Shown here: positions 16,695 through 25,660 of the stretch, in pieces | How positions within the stretch are numbered: position 1 is the stretch's first letter | Layout of the letters: every line of letters starts with the position of its first letter | Assembly (NCBI GenBank): GCA_027459525.1 | Contig: DAIDIC010000186.1 | Coordinates: 1 to 45,592 of the forward strand | Direction: 5' to 3' | DNA length: 45,592 nucleotides | DNA from: JAJYBV01 sp021812265 | GTDB taxonomy: Bacteria > Chloroflexota > Ktedonobacteria > Ktedonobacterales > JACDGC01 | Program-made: the position numbers and the translations under genes | The notes under the pieces: model-generated | Databases searched by the model: none | The model's input: the letters and a program-made list of their open reading frames with translations, nothing else | Told to the model about the DNA's origin: nothing

Positions 16695-19600
16695 TTATAC
16701 TTGCTTGATTTTATCATCCATATACTCATCCGGCAGATCGCTTTCCAAAACTTGGCCGTTTTCCATAATGATGTGGTAACCGAAATCATCTCGTGAAAAA
16801 TTGTGCTGATGAGAAATAACGAAAACTTGCGCAAACGAAGTGCTGATTTCTCCCTTAGTAAGTAAATCCACCAAGGCGCGGCCTCGCTCTGCGTCGAAAG
16901 CGCTCAGCGGCTCATCTAAAAATAAAAAACCTGGCTGGGTGTTTAGTTCCTGCGGTAACGTTGCCAGCGCAAAAGCCAACCGCAGCGCAAGAGAACATTG
17001 ATCGCGCGCGCCACCCGAATAAATTGCCTTGCCGACAAATCTGCCTGCTGTTTGATCGTATACTTTCAACTTATATCCGGATTTATCTTCTGTATCTAAT
17101 TTTGCGTGATGATATCTGCCGTTGGTAAGCTGCGGTAAAAGTGTGTTCATGTTGCGTTCGGTTACCGGGGTAATTTCTTGCGCAATGAGCCGCCGCGCCG
17201 CCTGAATCATTTCCTGTGATTTTGCGTTGACCTGTTTTAATTTGGTTTTTGCTTCTAGCGCGGCGGCGCACGTTGCTATTTTTAACGTTTCTTCCTCTTC
17301 TTCGCTTATCTGCAGATCATTGAGTAATTTTGCAATCTGCAGCCGGTTAGCCCCCAGCGCTTCTCGCGCCGCCGCCGCATATTCATTTATTGCGGAAACC
17401 GTATCGGCGTCGGTTATTTCTGGCCAGGCGCGGCAGACGCTTTGCATGTTCAGCGGATTTGGGATAGGTTTATGCAATCGCGTCATTATTGCGCGGATAT
17501 CCGATTCCAAATTTTGTATAGTAGTTTCCTGTGTTTTAATTATTTGGTCATTGGCGCCGGCGTGATGTGTCAATTCATTGTTACGCAGTGTTTCCGATTG
17601 TGTTAGCATTTTTTGCAAAGCTTCACTGGCCGCCTCATCAATAGTAGTCAGCAGCGCAATGCTGTTTGCCGCAGTTATCGTTTCATCCGCCACAATTTTT
17701 ATGTTTTTTGTCAGATTTGCCTGCGCGGCGCTTTGTATTGCGGCGCGTATATCTTCCAAAAATACCTGCGTTTGGCTGTTTAGTTGAGTGTTTAAGTCTA
17801 TACTAGTGGTGTGATCTTCTGCGAGCTGTTGATCGAACAAGAGTAAAGATTGCTGCAAACTGCCGATTTCATTATCAATTTGCCTGATATCAGGTTCTTG
17901 CGCTAATATATTTGCCGCTTGCAGCAACTGCGCAACAGCGTTTTGCGCTGCGGTAAGCTTTTCTTTACTTGCTTGAGTGCGCTGCCGCGCAGTATCTGCC
18001 GCCTGCCGCAACAAATTTTCGCGCAAGGGATCGAGTAGCTCAGCGGCGTTTATTTGCTGAGTTTGTTGTTTTGCTTTTACTCCGGCGATTTCTTCGCGAA
18101 CGCGCAATATATCTTGCTGCAATGTTTCCGCTTCATACTGCAGTGCGGCGATTTCGGGCAGATCTTTTTTGATTAATTCTGCGTATTTGCGCTGCGCGTC
18201 TTCCTCGGTAAATTGCTGAGGCATACCCAGCGCAATAGCGTTTTGTCGCTGTCGCTGCAGCAGCGCGTGGTTTTGTTCGGCGCTGACCGCGGCGGCTATT
18301 CGCTCTTCTGCGCGAATTATTTCCAGTTGTTTTTGGCGCAGTTGTTCTTCTGTTGTGTTTAGGCGCGCTTGCGTAGAACGCTGCCGCAGGAATATTGTGG
18401 CTGTGGTGGCAGCCAGCAGAATTGCCGGCGCCAAACTATATATATTCTGTGTAAACGCATAGAGCATAAAATTTACTGTCAGCAGTATCACCAAGCCGAT
18501 GATTATCCGCTGCGCCAGCTGATGGGTCTGTTTTATATTTGCGCGCTGTGTTTCCAACAAGCGCAGCTGCGCTTGAATTTCTGCCGGGTTGTTGCTTGGC
18601 GCCGCTGTGTTTGTGGCAGCGGCGCGCATTCTGTCGTATAAAATATCTTGCAGGCGGCGTTCCTGTGTTTGCTGTTCCAACAATATCTTTCTTTGCTCAT
18701 ATTTCTGCAACAGCGCTTCTTGTCTCGCCAATTGCGACTGCAAATTTGCGGCTTGCGCTAAGGCGGTTTGTTTTTCTTGTAGAGATCGCTGATATGTGTT
18801 TTCGGCGTCTGACAACGTTTGCGCGGCTGTTTCCGTCTCTGTGGCGGCGGCTTGTTTTTGCAGTATGGCGTTAATCAAACTTTGTAATAACGCTATGCGT
18901 TCCTGTGTTTGCGGAATTTCTTGGATTTTTATCAAACGCGAATGAGCGGTTAACTGATCGATTTTTTGCTGCATTGTTTGTGTTTCAGCGCCTTTGGCCA
19001 ATATATTTGCAATATGGCTGCGCAGTTCGGTTAATTGACTGCTATTTTGTTTTAGTGTTTCTTCCTGAAGCTTCAGCTCTTGTGTCTGCTGAGTTAGTTG
19101 ATCTTTGCGCAATATTGCTTGAATCAGTTCAGTATTTTCTGTTTCTAACGTTTCTAAAAGCGCTTTGGCTTCTGCCATGTTCCGCTGCAGTTCAACTGCG
19201 TTTTGCTTTTGCTCAATAACTTTTTTTTCTGCCAACGCCTGCGCCAATTCAAAACGCAGCGCCAGCAGTCGCTCTTCTTTTTCCAGTTCTATCCGTTCTT
19301 TATCTAACGCAACGGAAATTTTTGTCAGCCGCTCTAAACCCAGTAATTTTTCTATTGCTTTTTCTCGCGTATCAGGCGCCAGTGATTCCAGTCGCTCTAA
19401 CTCTTTTTGTTCTACAAAGCAGGAATTTCGCATGGTTTCACCATCCAGCGAATGCATTTCTTGGATTATTCGCAGGTTAACCGCAGAAGCGCCTTCTACC
19501 GTTTCTGATAATTCTTGTTTGTGATATATCTTTACTATGGCTTTTGTTTGCGTAACAATGTTTTTGCTGTTGCGCTTCAATTCCCGCCGCACGAAAAAAG

Positions 19601-19859
19601 ATCGTTCGTCATTGGAGAACCGCAATTCGATATAACCGCTTTCTTCTTGAAATGTAAGTAAATCCTCCAATTTAGGCCGCTGATCATCCTCTCCAACGAG
19701 GGCGGAGCCAAAAAAGCCAAAATAAATTGCTTCAAATAATGTTGATTTGCCTGACTCATTGGCCCCTTCGATTAAAACGCTGCAATTTTCCGGAAAACGC
19801 AGAGCAATCGTTTGCAATCCTTTAATATGATGCGCTTGAATTTCAGTTATGGTAATCAT
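16695..19859 (-). CDS. SbcC/Rad50/YhaN-like coiled-coil ATPase with central transmembrane hairpin
   Basis: A 1054-residue SMC-like ATPase. The N-terminal lobe has Walker A GANESGKST (32-40). The C-terminal lobe has signature YSGGARDQCSLALRLAFA (from 947), Walker B FLFLDEPLSAFD (from 978) and switch His in VISHQHNF (about 1013). The arms are long Gln/Ala/Glu-rich coiled coils. The centre, where Rad50/SbcC has a CxxC zinc hook, instead carries two hydrophobic segments at about 452-469 and 474-491, predicting a membrane hairpin. No CxxC is seen in the hinge. YhaN-type ATPases are the closest described architecture I know. No SbcD/Mre11-type nuclease gene is adjacent. The role is probably DNA-end processing or repair at the membrane, but this is inference. 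No strong Shine-Dalgarno is seen near the ATG. Confidence 0.85.
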   Translation of the reverse strand: MITITEIQAHHIKGLQTIALRFPENCSVLIEGANESGKSTLFEAIYFGFFGSALVGEDDQRPKLEDLLTFQEESGYIELRFSNDERSFFVRRELKRNSKNIVTQTKAIVKIYHKQELSETVEGASAVNLRIIQEMHSLDGETMRNSCFVEQKELERLESLAPDTREKAIEKLLGLERLTKISVALDKERIELEKEERLLALRFELAQALAEKKVIEQKQNAVELQRNMAEAKALLETLETENTELIQAILRKDQLTQQTQELKLQEETLKQNSSQLTELRSHIANILAKGAETQTMQQKIDQLTAHSRLIKIQEIPQTQERIALLQSLINAILQKQAAATETETAAQTLSDAENTYQRSLQEKQTALAQAANLQSQLARQEALLQKYEQRKILLEQQTQERRLQDILYDRMRAAATNTAAPSNNPAEIQAQLRLLETQRANIKQTHQLAQRIIIGLVILLTVNFMLYAFTQNIYSLAPAILLAATTATIFLRQRSTQARLNTTEEQLRQKQLEIIRAEERIAAAVSAEQNHALLQRQRQNAIALGMPQQFTEEDAQRKYAELIKKDLPEIAALQYEAETLQQDILRVREEIAGVKAKQQTQQINAAELLDPLRENLLRQAADTARQRTQASKEKLTAAQNAVAQLLQAANILAQEPDIRQIDNEIGSLQQSLLLFDQQLAEDHTTSIDLNTQLNSQTQVFLEDIRAAIQSAAQANLTKNIKIVADETITAANSIALLTTIDEAASEALQKMLTQSETLRNNELTHHAGANDQIIKTQETTIQNLESDIRAIMTRLHKPIPNPLNMQSVCRAWPEITDADTVSAINEYAAAAREALGANRLQIAKLLNDLQISEEEEETLKIATCAAALEAKTKLKQVNAKSQEMIQAARRLIAQEITPVTERNMNTLLPQLTNGRYHHAKLDTEDKSGYKLKVYDQTAGRFVGKAIYSGGARDQCSLALRLAFALATLPQELNTQPGFLFLDEPLSAFDAERGRALVDLLTKGEISTSFAQVFVISHQHNFSRDDFGYHIIMENGQVLESDLPDEYMDDKIKQV

Positions 19860-20030
19860 GTTTCAAACATATCTTTCCGTGAGAGATGCGCGCCGGTAAA
19901 AATATTTGAACGCGCTGTAACGAGAACCAAACGATGGTGAAAATATCATCAGGATCGGCATATAAATAGGATATAATAAATTGAGCAAACTCAGTTGCGC
20001 TATTTTATCTCGTGAGGGGTATGCGATATC

Positions 20031-21125
20031 ATGCCGCGTTTATTAGCGAAAGTAATTGTTATTGATCCGCAGAATATTGATGCTGCCGCGCTAGAGCCAG
20101 TCGCCCAAGGGTTAAAAGCAGGACAGCTTGCCGCCTTTCCCACCGAAACTGTGTATGGGTTGGGCGCTGATGCGTTTAATCCTTTAGCGGTTGCGGCTAT
20201 TTTTGCGACGAAACAGCGGCCGATGACTGATCCGGTTATTGTTCATATTGCCGATATGAGTGATATTGCTGCCGTTACTGATATGCCTTGGGAAGACTTA
20301 CCTCCTAACGCATTGAAGTTGGCGCAGAAATTTTGGCCCGGACCGCTCACAATGGTTCTGCCGCGCGGTAAACGTGTGCCGTTGGTGGTTACTGCGGGGA
20401 AAGACACCGTGGCTGTGCGCATGCCCAGCCACCCCGTGGCGCGCGCGCTTATCCGCATGGCAGGAACGCCATTGGCTGCCCCAAGCGCTAACAGGTTCGG
20501 TCATATCAGCCCCACTACAGCGCAGCATGTTGCCGATGATTTAGGCGCGCGCGTGGCGTGGATTGTAGACGGCGGCCCATCGCAAGTTGGGGTAGAATCT
20601 ACAATTGTAGATGTGATGACATCGCCGCCCACATTGCTTCGTCCGGGTGGTGTATCTGCGGAAGATTTGGAAGAAGTTTTAGGCGAAAAATTGGCGCGGC
20701 CGGATCGCTTTGCTGTGCAGGTACATGAAGCGGCGCCGGCGCCGGGAATGTTGTTGTCGCACTATGCGCCGGAAGCGAAACTGTTGGTGTTTTACCATAA
20801 AAATATAGAACAGGCGTGGCGCGCCGCTTTGCGGGAAATTGCGGCGCAGGCAAAAATTTCCCGGCGTGTGGGAGCGCTGGCCCCACAAGAATATTTTCAG
20901 CAAGCGCTTGCCGCCGGCGCGGCAGAAGCGGCTTTGTTTGGCGCCGCTGCGGATTCGGCGTTGGCTGCGCAAGCGTTATACGCAGGCTTGCGCGCGCTTG
21001 ATAAAGCGCATGTTGCGCTGATAGTCACCGCAATCGGGCAAACAAACGGAATAGGCCTTGCTTTGCAAGATAGACTTTGGCGCGCGGCCGGCGGTATTAT
21101 GCTGGACGCAAAAAACGAAGATTGA
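20031..21125 (+). CDS. tsaC: L-threonylcarbamoyladenylate synthase, Sua5 type
   Basis: Makes threonylcarbamoyl-AMP from Thr, bicarbonate and ATP, the first step of the t6A37 modification of ANN-decoding tRNAs. At 364 residues it is the two-domain Sua5 form. The YrdC domain has PTETVYGLGADA, KQRPMTDPVIVH, APSANRFGHISPT and STIVDV. A linker with APGMLLSHYAPEAK leads to the C-terminal Sua5 domain. GAGGGG lies 11 nt before the ATG, and TATAAT at 19972-19977 is a likely -10. It opens a plus-strand run with purE, purK, yajQ and murE. The C-terminal domain is Ala-rich but complete. Confidence 0.94.
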   Translation: MPRLLAKVIVIDPQNIDAAALEPVAQGLKAGQLAAFPTETVYGLGADAFNPLAVAAIFATKQRPMTDPVIVHIADMSDIAAVTDMPWEDLPPNALKLAQKFWPGPLTMVLPRGKRVPLVVTAGKDTVAVRMPSHPVARALIRMAGTPLAAPSANRFGHISPTTAQHVADDLGARVAWIVDGGPSQVGVESTIVDVMTSPPTLLRPGGVSAEDLEEVLGEKLARPDRFAVQVHEAAPAPGMLLSHYAPEAKLLVFYHKNIEQAWRAALREIAAQAKISRRVGALAPQEYFQQALAAGAAEAALFGAAADSALAAQALYAGLRALDKAHVALIVTAIGQTNGIGLALQDRLWRAAGGIMLDAKNED

Positions 21126-21163
21126 AACAGCAGTGAATTTGTATCATTGAAGGAGTTATAGGC

Positions 21164-21661
21164 TTGAATCCATTGATTGGCGTTATTATGGGGTCCCAAT
21201 CCGATTGGGAAACGATGACTCACGCAGCCCAAACGTTAGATTCACTGCGTGTTCCTTATGAAGCGCGGGTTGTTTCGGCGCATCGAACACCGGATCTATT
21301 GTTTACTTATGCGGAAACAGCGGAGGAGCGGGGAATAGAGGTTATCATTGCCGGCGCCGGCGGCGCGGCGCATTTGCCCGGGATGATTGCGGCAAAAACA
21401 CTCTTGCCGGTTTTGGGGGTTCCGATATTGTCGCACGCGCTGCATGGTATTGATTCATTGCTTTCTATTGCGCAAATGCCGGCGGGCGTTCCTGTAGGCG
21501 CATTGGCAATCGGCAAGGCAGGGGCGATAAACGCCGCATTGCTGGCTGTCAGTAGTATTTCCGGAAAACATCCGGAATATCGAGAAGCGTTACGCGAATT
21601 TCGCGTGGCGCAAACTCAAGCGGTATTGGAACACCCACAGCCATGGAATGAGGCACAGTAA
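21164..21661 (+). CDS. purE: N5-carboxyaminoimidazole ribonucleotide mutase
   Basis: PurE class I, 165 residues, moves the carboxyl of N5-CAIR to C4 to give CAIR in purine synthesis. The motifs are GSQSDWETM, SAHRTPD, AGAGGAAHLPGM and PVLGVPILSHALHGIDSLLS. The start codon is TTG, supported by AAGGAG 8 nt upstream and by the family N-terminus (NPLIGVIMGSQSD). The stop is 2 nt before purK, so the pair is probably translationally coupled. Confidence 0.96.
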   Translation: MNPLIGVIMGSQSDWETMTHAAQTLDSLRVPYEARVVSAHRTPDLLFTYAETAEERGIEVIIAGAGGAAHLPGMIAAKTLLPVLGVPILSHALHGIDSLLSIAQMPAGVPVGALAIGKAGAINAALLAVSSISGKHPEYREALREFRVAQTQAVLEHPQPWNEAQ

Positions 21662-21663
21662 CT

Positions 21664-22761
21664 ATGCGTATCGGTATTCTGGGTGGCGGCCAGCTGGGGC
21701 AGATGCTTATTTTAGCGGGCGCGCCGCTGGGTTTTCACTTTTTATGTATGGATCCTGCGGAAAATGCGCCGGTAGACATAGTGTCTGAACGGATTATTCA
21801 CGATTATCACAATATCGATGCGTTGCGCGCTATGCGTGAGCAAACGGATGTGATTACCTATGAATTTGAAAACATTCCTGTTTTAGCGGTGCGGTATTTG
21901 GCGGAAAAAGCGCCGGTCTATCCTGGGCCAGACGCGCTGGAAGTTGCGCAGGATCGCCTAAGTGAAAAGACTTTTTTTCGGAAACTGAATATTCCTGTTC
22001 CTGAATTTATGGAGATTAATTCTCTGACAGATTTGCAGCGCGGAGTAAAAACAATTGGTCTGCCGGCGGTATTGAAACTCCGTCGTATGGGGTATGACGG
22101 CAAAGGGCAATATATTATCCGTCATCGCTCCGAAACCGAAGCAGCGTGGAATGAACTTGGAGAGGCGCCGCTCATTTTAGAAGAATATATTCAATTTGAA
22201 TATGAAATGTCGCAAATTGCGGTGCGTGGCGCCGACGGCAACATAGTGTTTTACCCACTTGCGCAAAATACACATCGAGACGGTATTCTTAGGCTGTCGC
22301 TGGCGCCGGCGCCCAAAGCTACGGATGAGATCCGGCAAACAGCGCAAAACTATATTACCGATATTTTGGAGAAATTGCGCTATGTCGGCGCTTTAGCTGT
22401 GGAATTTTTTTACCGTAATGGCGCGCTCATTGCAAATGAGATGGCTCCAAGGGTGCATAATTCCGGGCATTGGAGCATAGAAGGCGCTGAAACCAGCCAA
22501 TTTGAAAACCATATTCGCGCTGTTGCGGGTTTGCCGCTGGGGTCTGCCGCGGCTCTTGGCTATAGCGCTATGTTGAATATTATCGGCGTCGCGCCGGCGT
22601 TGCATGAAATACTTCATATTCGTGGCGCGCACGCGCATTTATATGGCAAGTCGCCGCGTCCGGGGCGCAAGTTGGGGCATATAACAATTCGCTGCGCCAG
22701 TCCCGAGGACCTGATCGTTCAAACTGAACAAGCCCAAAAATTGCTGCAAATCGGCAAATAA
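21664..22761 (+). CDS. purK: N5-carboxyaminoimidazole ribonucleotide synthase
   Basis: PurK is an ATP-grasp ligase that carboxylates AIR with bicarbonate and ATP to N5-CAIR, the substrate of PurE. The 365-residue protein begins RIGILGGGQLGQML. It has QDRLSEKTFFRKLNIPVPEF leading into the ATP-grasp domain, and EMAPRVHNSGHW in the active site. The purE-purK order and a 2-nt gap are typical. The presence of PurK shows that the class I, bicarbonate-driven route is used. Confidence 0.96.
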   Translation: MRIGILGGGQLGQMLILAGAPLGFHFLCMDPAENAPVDIVSERIIHDYHNIDALRAMREQTDVITYEFENIPVLAVRYLAEKAPVYPGPDALEVAQDRLSEKTFFRKLNIPVPEFMEINSLTDLQRGVKTIGLPAVLKLRRMGYDGKGQYIIRHRSETEAAWNELGEAPLILEEYIQFEYEMSQIAVRGADGNIVFYPLAQNTHRDGILRLSLAPAPKATDEIRQTAQNYITDILEKLRYVGALAVEFFYRNGALIANEMAPRVHNSGHWSIEGAETSQFENHIRAVAGLPLGSAAALGYSAMLNIIGVAPALHEILHIRGAHAHLYGKSPRPGRKLGHITIRCASPEDLIVQTEQAQKLLQIGK

Positions 22762-22801
22762 TTGTTACGCTACGTGTTACAAGGAGTTTAAAATTCATAC
22801 T

Positions 22802-23296
22802 ATGGCAAGTGAATCATCTTTTGATGTTGTTTCTAATTTTGATGACCAAGAACTGACAAACGCGCTGGATCAAACGCGCCGCGAGGTTTCAACCCGATAT
22901 GATTTGAAAGACACAAATTCGGAAATTATCCATGAAAAGGAGCAGATTATCCTTGTTTCTGTGTCAGATTTTGCTATTAAAAATATTCGGGATATTATGG
23001 ACTCTAAATTAATAAAACGCGGTATCCCTCTGAAAATTTTAAATCCGGGTGATATTGAAACCGCCGGCGGCGGTAAAACCCGCCAGACGATAAAGCTGCA
23101 ACGCGGTATTTCGCAAGACCTCGCGCGCGAAATTATTAAAGAAATTCGCGCAGAATTCCCTAAAATTCGCGCGCAAATACAGGGTGACGCCGTGCGTGTC
23201 ATCGGTAAAAGCCGGGACGAACTGCAGGGTGTTATTACTTACCTGAAAAAACAAGATTATCCTGTTGCGCTTCAGTTTGAAAATTATCGCGGCTAG
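22802..23296 (+). CDS. yajQ: YajQ family nucleotide-binding protein (UPF0234)
   Basis: A 164-residue YajQ protein. Members bind nucleotides, and some bind cyclic di-GMP and act as signalling adaptors; the general role is unsettled. The family core is clear: SFDVVSNFDDQELTNALDQ, REVSTRYDLKDTNSE and the end KKQDYPVALQFENYRG. The ATG gives MASESSFDVVS, as in relatives. AAGGAG lies 15 nt before it, an overly long gap. An in-frame ATT 9 nt further upstream would have ideal spacing, so the exact start is uncertain by three codons. It sits between purK and murE in the same direction. Confidence 0.93.
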   Translation: MASESSFDVVSNFDDQELTNALDQTRREVSTRYDLKDTNSEIIHEKEQIILVSVSDFAIKNIRDIMDSKLIKRGIPLKILNPGDIETAGGGKTRQTIKLQRGISQDLAREIIKEIRAEFPKIRAQIQGDAVRVIGKSRDELQGVITYLKKQDYPVALQFENYRG

Positions 23297-23328
23297 TTTT
23301 TAAAATTTTGTAAGAGGGACCATGCGCT

Positions 23329-24873
23329 ATGTTATTTTCACAGGTTTTGCGCTGTTTACCGGCAGCTGGTTTTTCGTTAAATCTCAGCGGTGCCGATTCG
23401 GCTTCTGTTGAGATACTGGGTATAACACATTCTACAGAGGATGTGCGCCCCGGCTGGCTGTTTATCGCTGTTCCCGGACGTAAAACCGATGGGCACGCAT
23501 TTATCGGCAAAGCAATTGAACTGGGCGCAGTCGCTGTGCTCGGCGAATTAGGCGCTGCGGCGTTGTCGCTGCCTCCGCATATCGCGTATGCGCAAACAGT
23601 CAACGCGCGTAAAGCGCTTGGCTTGCTGGCAAGTGAGCTAAATGGGCGCCCTTCGGAGTTTATGGGTGTTATCGGCGTAACCGGCACTGACGGAAAAACT
23701 ACCACAACCAATCTTATTGCCGCTATTTTCGACGCTGCGGGTTTTACCACCGGTTTTACTACTACCATTGATTGGAAAATTGGGGATAAGCGGTTTGAAA
23801 ATAATACGCGCTTTACGAATTTAGAGGCGCCGGAGCTTCAGTCGCTTATGGCGCAAATGCGTGATAGCGGCGTGCAATACGCTATTATAGAGTCTACATC
23901 CAGCGGATTGGAGCTGGAACGGCTGGCGGGTATACAATATGACACTGCTGTAGTAACGAACATTACCAGTGAGCATATTGAAGTGCATGGATCTAAAGAG
24001 CAATATTGGCGCGCCAAAGCCATGCTTTTTGAGCGAACCGACGCTTCTCTCGCAGAGAAATCTTTGCCATTTGGCAATATTCCGCGCGCCTGTGCGTTAA
24101 ACGCTGATGATTCCAGTTATGCGTTTTTGTCGCGCTACTGCCGGGCGCCGATTATTTCCTATGGTGTTGATAACCCGGGGGCGCATATTAACGCAAAAAA
24201 TGTTACACTTCGTTCCGATGGCTCGGAATTTGATGTGGTGTTCCCCAATGGCCAAACTGCGCATATTCGGTCAGCCTTAATGGCGCGGTTTAATGTCTCG
24301 AATATTTTGGCAGCCATTGCGGTTTCTTATAGTCACCATATTCCACCGGAAGCAATAGAACGCGCCATTGCGGCATATCCGGGGACCTCTGGCCGTATGG
24401 AGACTATCCGTGAAGGACAAGATTTTACGGTTATTGTAGATTATGCGCATACCGCAGAAAGTTTGCGGCTTGTGCTTGCCACGTTGCGTCCCCTTACTAA
24501 AGGCAAGCTGATTGCTGTTTTTGGATCTGCCGGGGATCGTGATCACACAAAGCGCCCCGAAATGGGCGAAGTCGCCGCTGAGTATGCCGATTTTTTTGTG
24601 ATAACTGATGAAGATCCGCGCACAGAAGACGCCGCTGCGATTTTGCGGGAAATAGCTGCAGGATCTGAATCTGCCGGCGCAGTGGAAGGACGCGACTTTA
24701 TTATGCAAGTAGGCCGGAAAGAGGGCATTGCATATGCCTTCGATGTTGCGCGCGCCGGCGATGTGGTTGTTTTGTGCGGGAAAGGCCACGAGCAAAGCAT
24801 TATTATTGGAACCGAAAAGTTGCCATGGGATGACCGTGTCGTGGCCAGAGAGTTGCTGCAAAACAGAAGATAA
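23329..24873 (+). CDS. murE: UDP-N-acetylmuramyl-tripeptide synthetase MurE
   Basis: MurE adds the third amino acid of the peptidoglycan stem to UDP-MurNAc-L-Ala-D-Glu, using ATP in the cytoplasm. The 514-residue protein has the three Mur-ligase domains, ATP-binding GVTGTDGKTTTTN (from 116), ESTSSGLELERL and DYAHTAESLRLVL. The amino-acid selector loop reads DEDPRTED at about 426, where meso-diaminopimelate enzymes have DNPR. The Arg is kept but the Asn is Asp, so the substrate (DAP, ornithine or lysine) cannot be assigned. AGAGGG lies about 11 nt upstream. It ends the plus-strand run and faces maf. No other mur genes are in the window. Confidence 0.93.
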   Translation: MLFSQVLRCLPAAGFSLNLSGADSASVEILGITHSTEDVRPGWLFIAVPGRKTDGHAFIGKAIELGAVAVLGELGAAALSLPPHIAYAQTVNARKALGLLASELNGRPSEFMGVIGVTGTDGKTTTTNLIAAIFDAAGFTTGFTTTIDWKIGDKRFENNTRFTNLEAPELQSLMAQMRDSGVQYAIIESTSSGLELERLAGIQYDTAVVTNITSEHIEVHGSKEQYWRAKAMLFERTDASLAEKSLPFGNIPRACALNADDSSYAFLSRYCRAPIISYGVDNPGAHINAKNVTLRSDGSEFDVVFPNGQTAHIRSALMARFNVSNILAAIAVSYSHHIPPEAIERAIAAYPGTSGRMETIREGQDFTVIVDYAHTAESLRLVLATLRPLTKGKLIAVFGSAGDRDHTKRPEMGEVAAEYADFFVITDEDPRTEDAAAILREIAAGSESAGAVEGRDFIMQVGRKEGIAYAFDVARAGDVVVLCGKGHEQSIIIGTEKLPWDDRVVARELLQNRR

Positions 24874-24911
24874 AAGCGCGTAAGACTCTTGGCTTTAGCC
24901 GTGAGGAATTG

Positions 24912-25598
24912 TCATTGTTCCAAAGAAATGCGCGCGTTGCATCGGGCGTCCCACACACAATGCGCATGTTTGGGCAGCGATTCAGGTATCGGCGCAGAAA
25001 CACCAAGCTGTGTTAGCGCTATTTGCAGCTGGCAGAGCTGCAGGCCGATAAGACCCGGCGCGCAGCCTTCAATGCGCTCTACCGGATGAAAATCTTCATG
25101 CTGAAACGCATATCCGCCTGCTTTATCGAAGGGATCGCCGGTAGCAATATAGTCGGTTATTTCAGCGTCGGTATAGTTACGCATACATACGCGGGTATGC
25201 TCTACTGTGGTGTAGATTTCGTCGGGAACACCGGCGCGCGCGGCGCAGAGCGCTGTAGTGACGATATGTGTTTTGCCGCGCAGATCGTTTAACATAGCGC
25301 GCGCTTCTTCTGGGTTATGCGGTTTATTCAAAACACTGTTTCCCAGCACTACTGTAGTGTCTGCCGCAATAATCACTGCGTTAGGTTTATTTCCTGCAAT
25401 GTCTATAGCGGCCAGCAGTTTAAACTTAGCTAAATAGGGCGCTAAACCATGTGGACCGCCCTGATACTGTGTTTGCAGAAATTCTTCATCTACATTGCAA
25501 GAGAGTATTTCAAATGGCAGCCCCAGTCGTTGTATCAACTCTTTGCGGCGCGGTGACCCGGAAGCAAGGATGAGTTTTGGTTGATTTACATTTTCCAC
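24912..25598 (-). CDS. maf: Maf-like nucleoside triphosphate pyrophosphatase
   Basis: Maf proteins hydrolyse non-canonical or pyrimidine NTPs to NMPs and limit their use in nucleic acids; some also affect septation. The 228-residue protein shows ASGSPRRKELI at the N-terminus, IIAADTTVVL with the catalytic Asp, and FDKAGGYAFQ. The YAFQ form is typical of the dTTP/UTP-type subfamily. The C-terminal ~30 residues extend past the usual end (…PIPESLPKHAHCVWDARC…). It converges on murE with a 38-nt gap and lies 62 nt downstream of the GH15 gene on the same strand. Confidence 0.93.
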   Translation of the reverse strand: MENVNQPKLILASGSPRRKELIQRLGLPFEILSCNVDEEFLQTQYQGGPHGLAPYLAKFKLLAAIDIAGNKPNAVIIAADTTVVLGNSVLNKPHNPEEARAMLNDLRGKTHIVTTALCAARAGVPDEIYTTVEHTRVCMRNYTDAEITDYIATGDPFDKAGGYAFQHEDFHPVERIEGCAPGLIGLQLCQLQIALTQLGVSAPIPESLPKHAHCVWDARCNARISLEQ

Positions 25599-25660
25599 AG
25601 AGCACTGTTTTCCTTTTTGATGTACGGCAAAAATGCTGACAGCAGTTCACCGGTGATTCG

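Noticed and set aside
17000..19800. Many overlapping ORFs opposite the coiled-coil ATPase
   Set aside because: They mirror the repetitive Gln/Ala/Leu codons of the coiled coil and contain no domain motifs.
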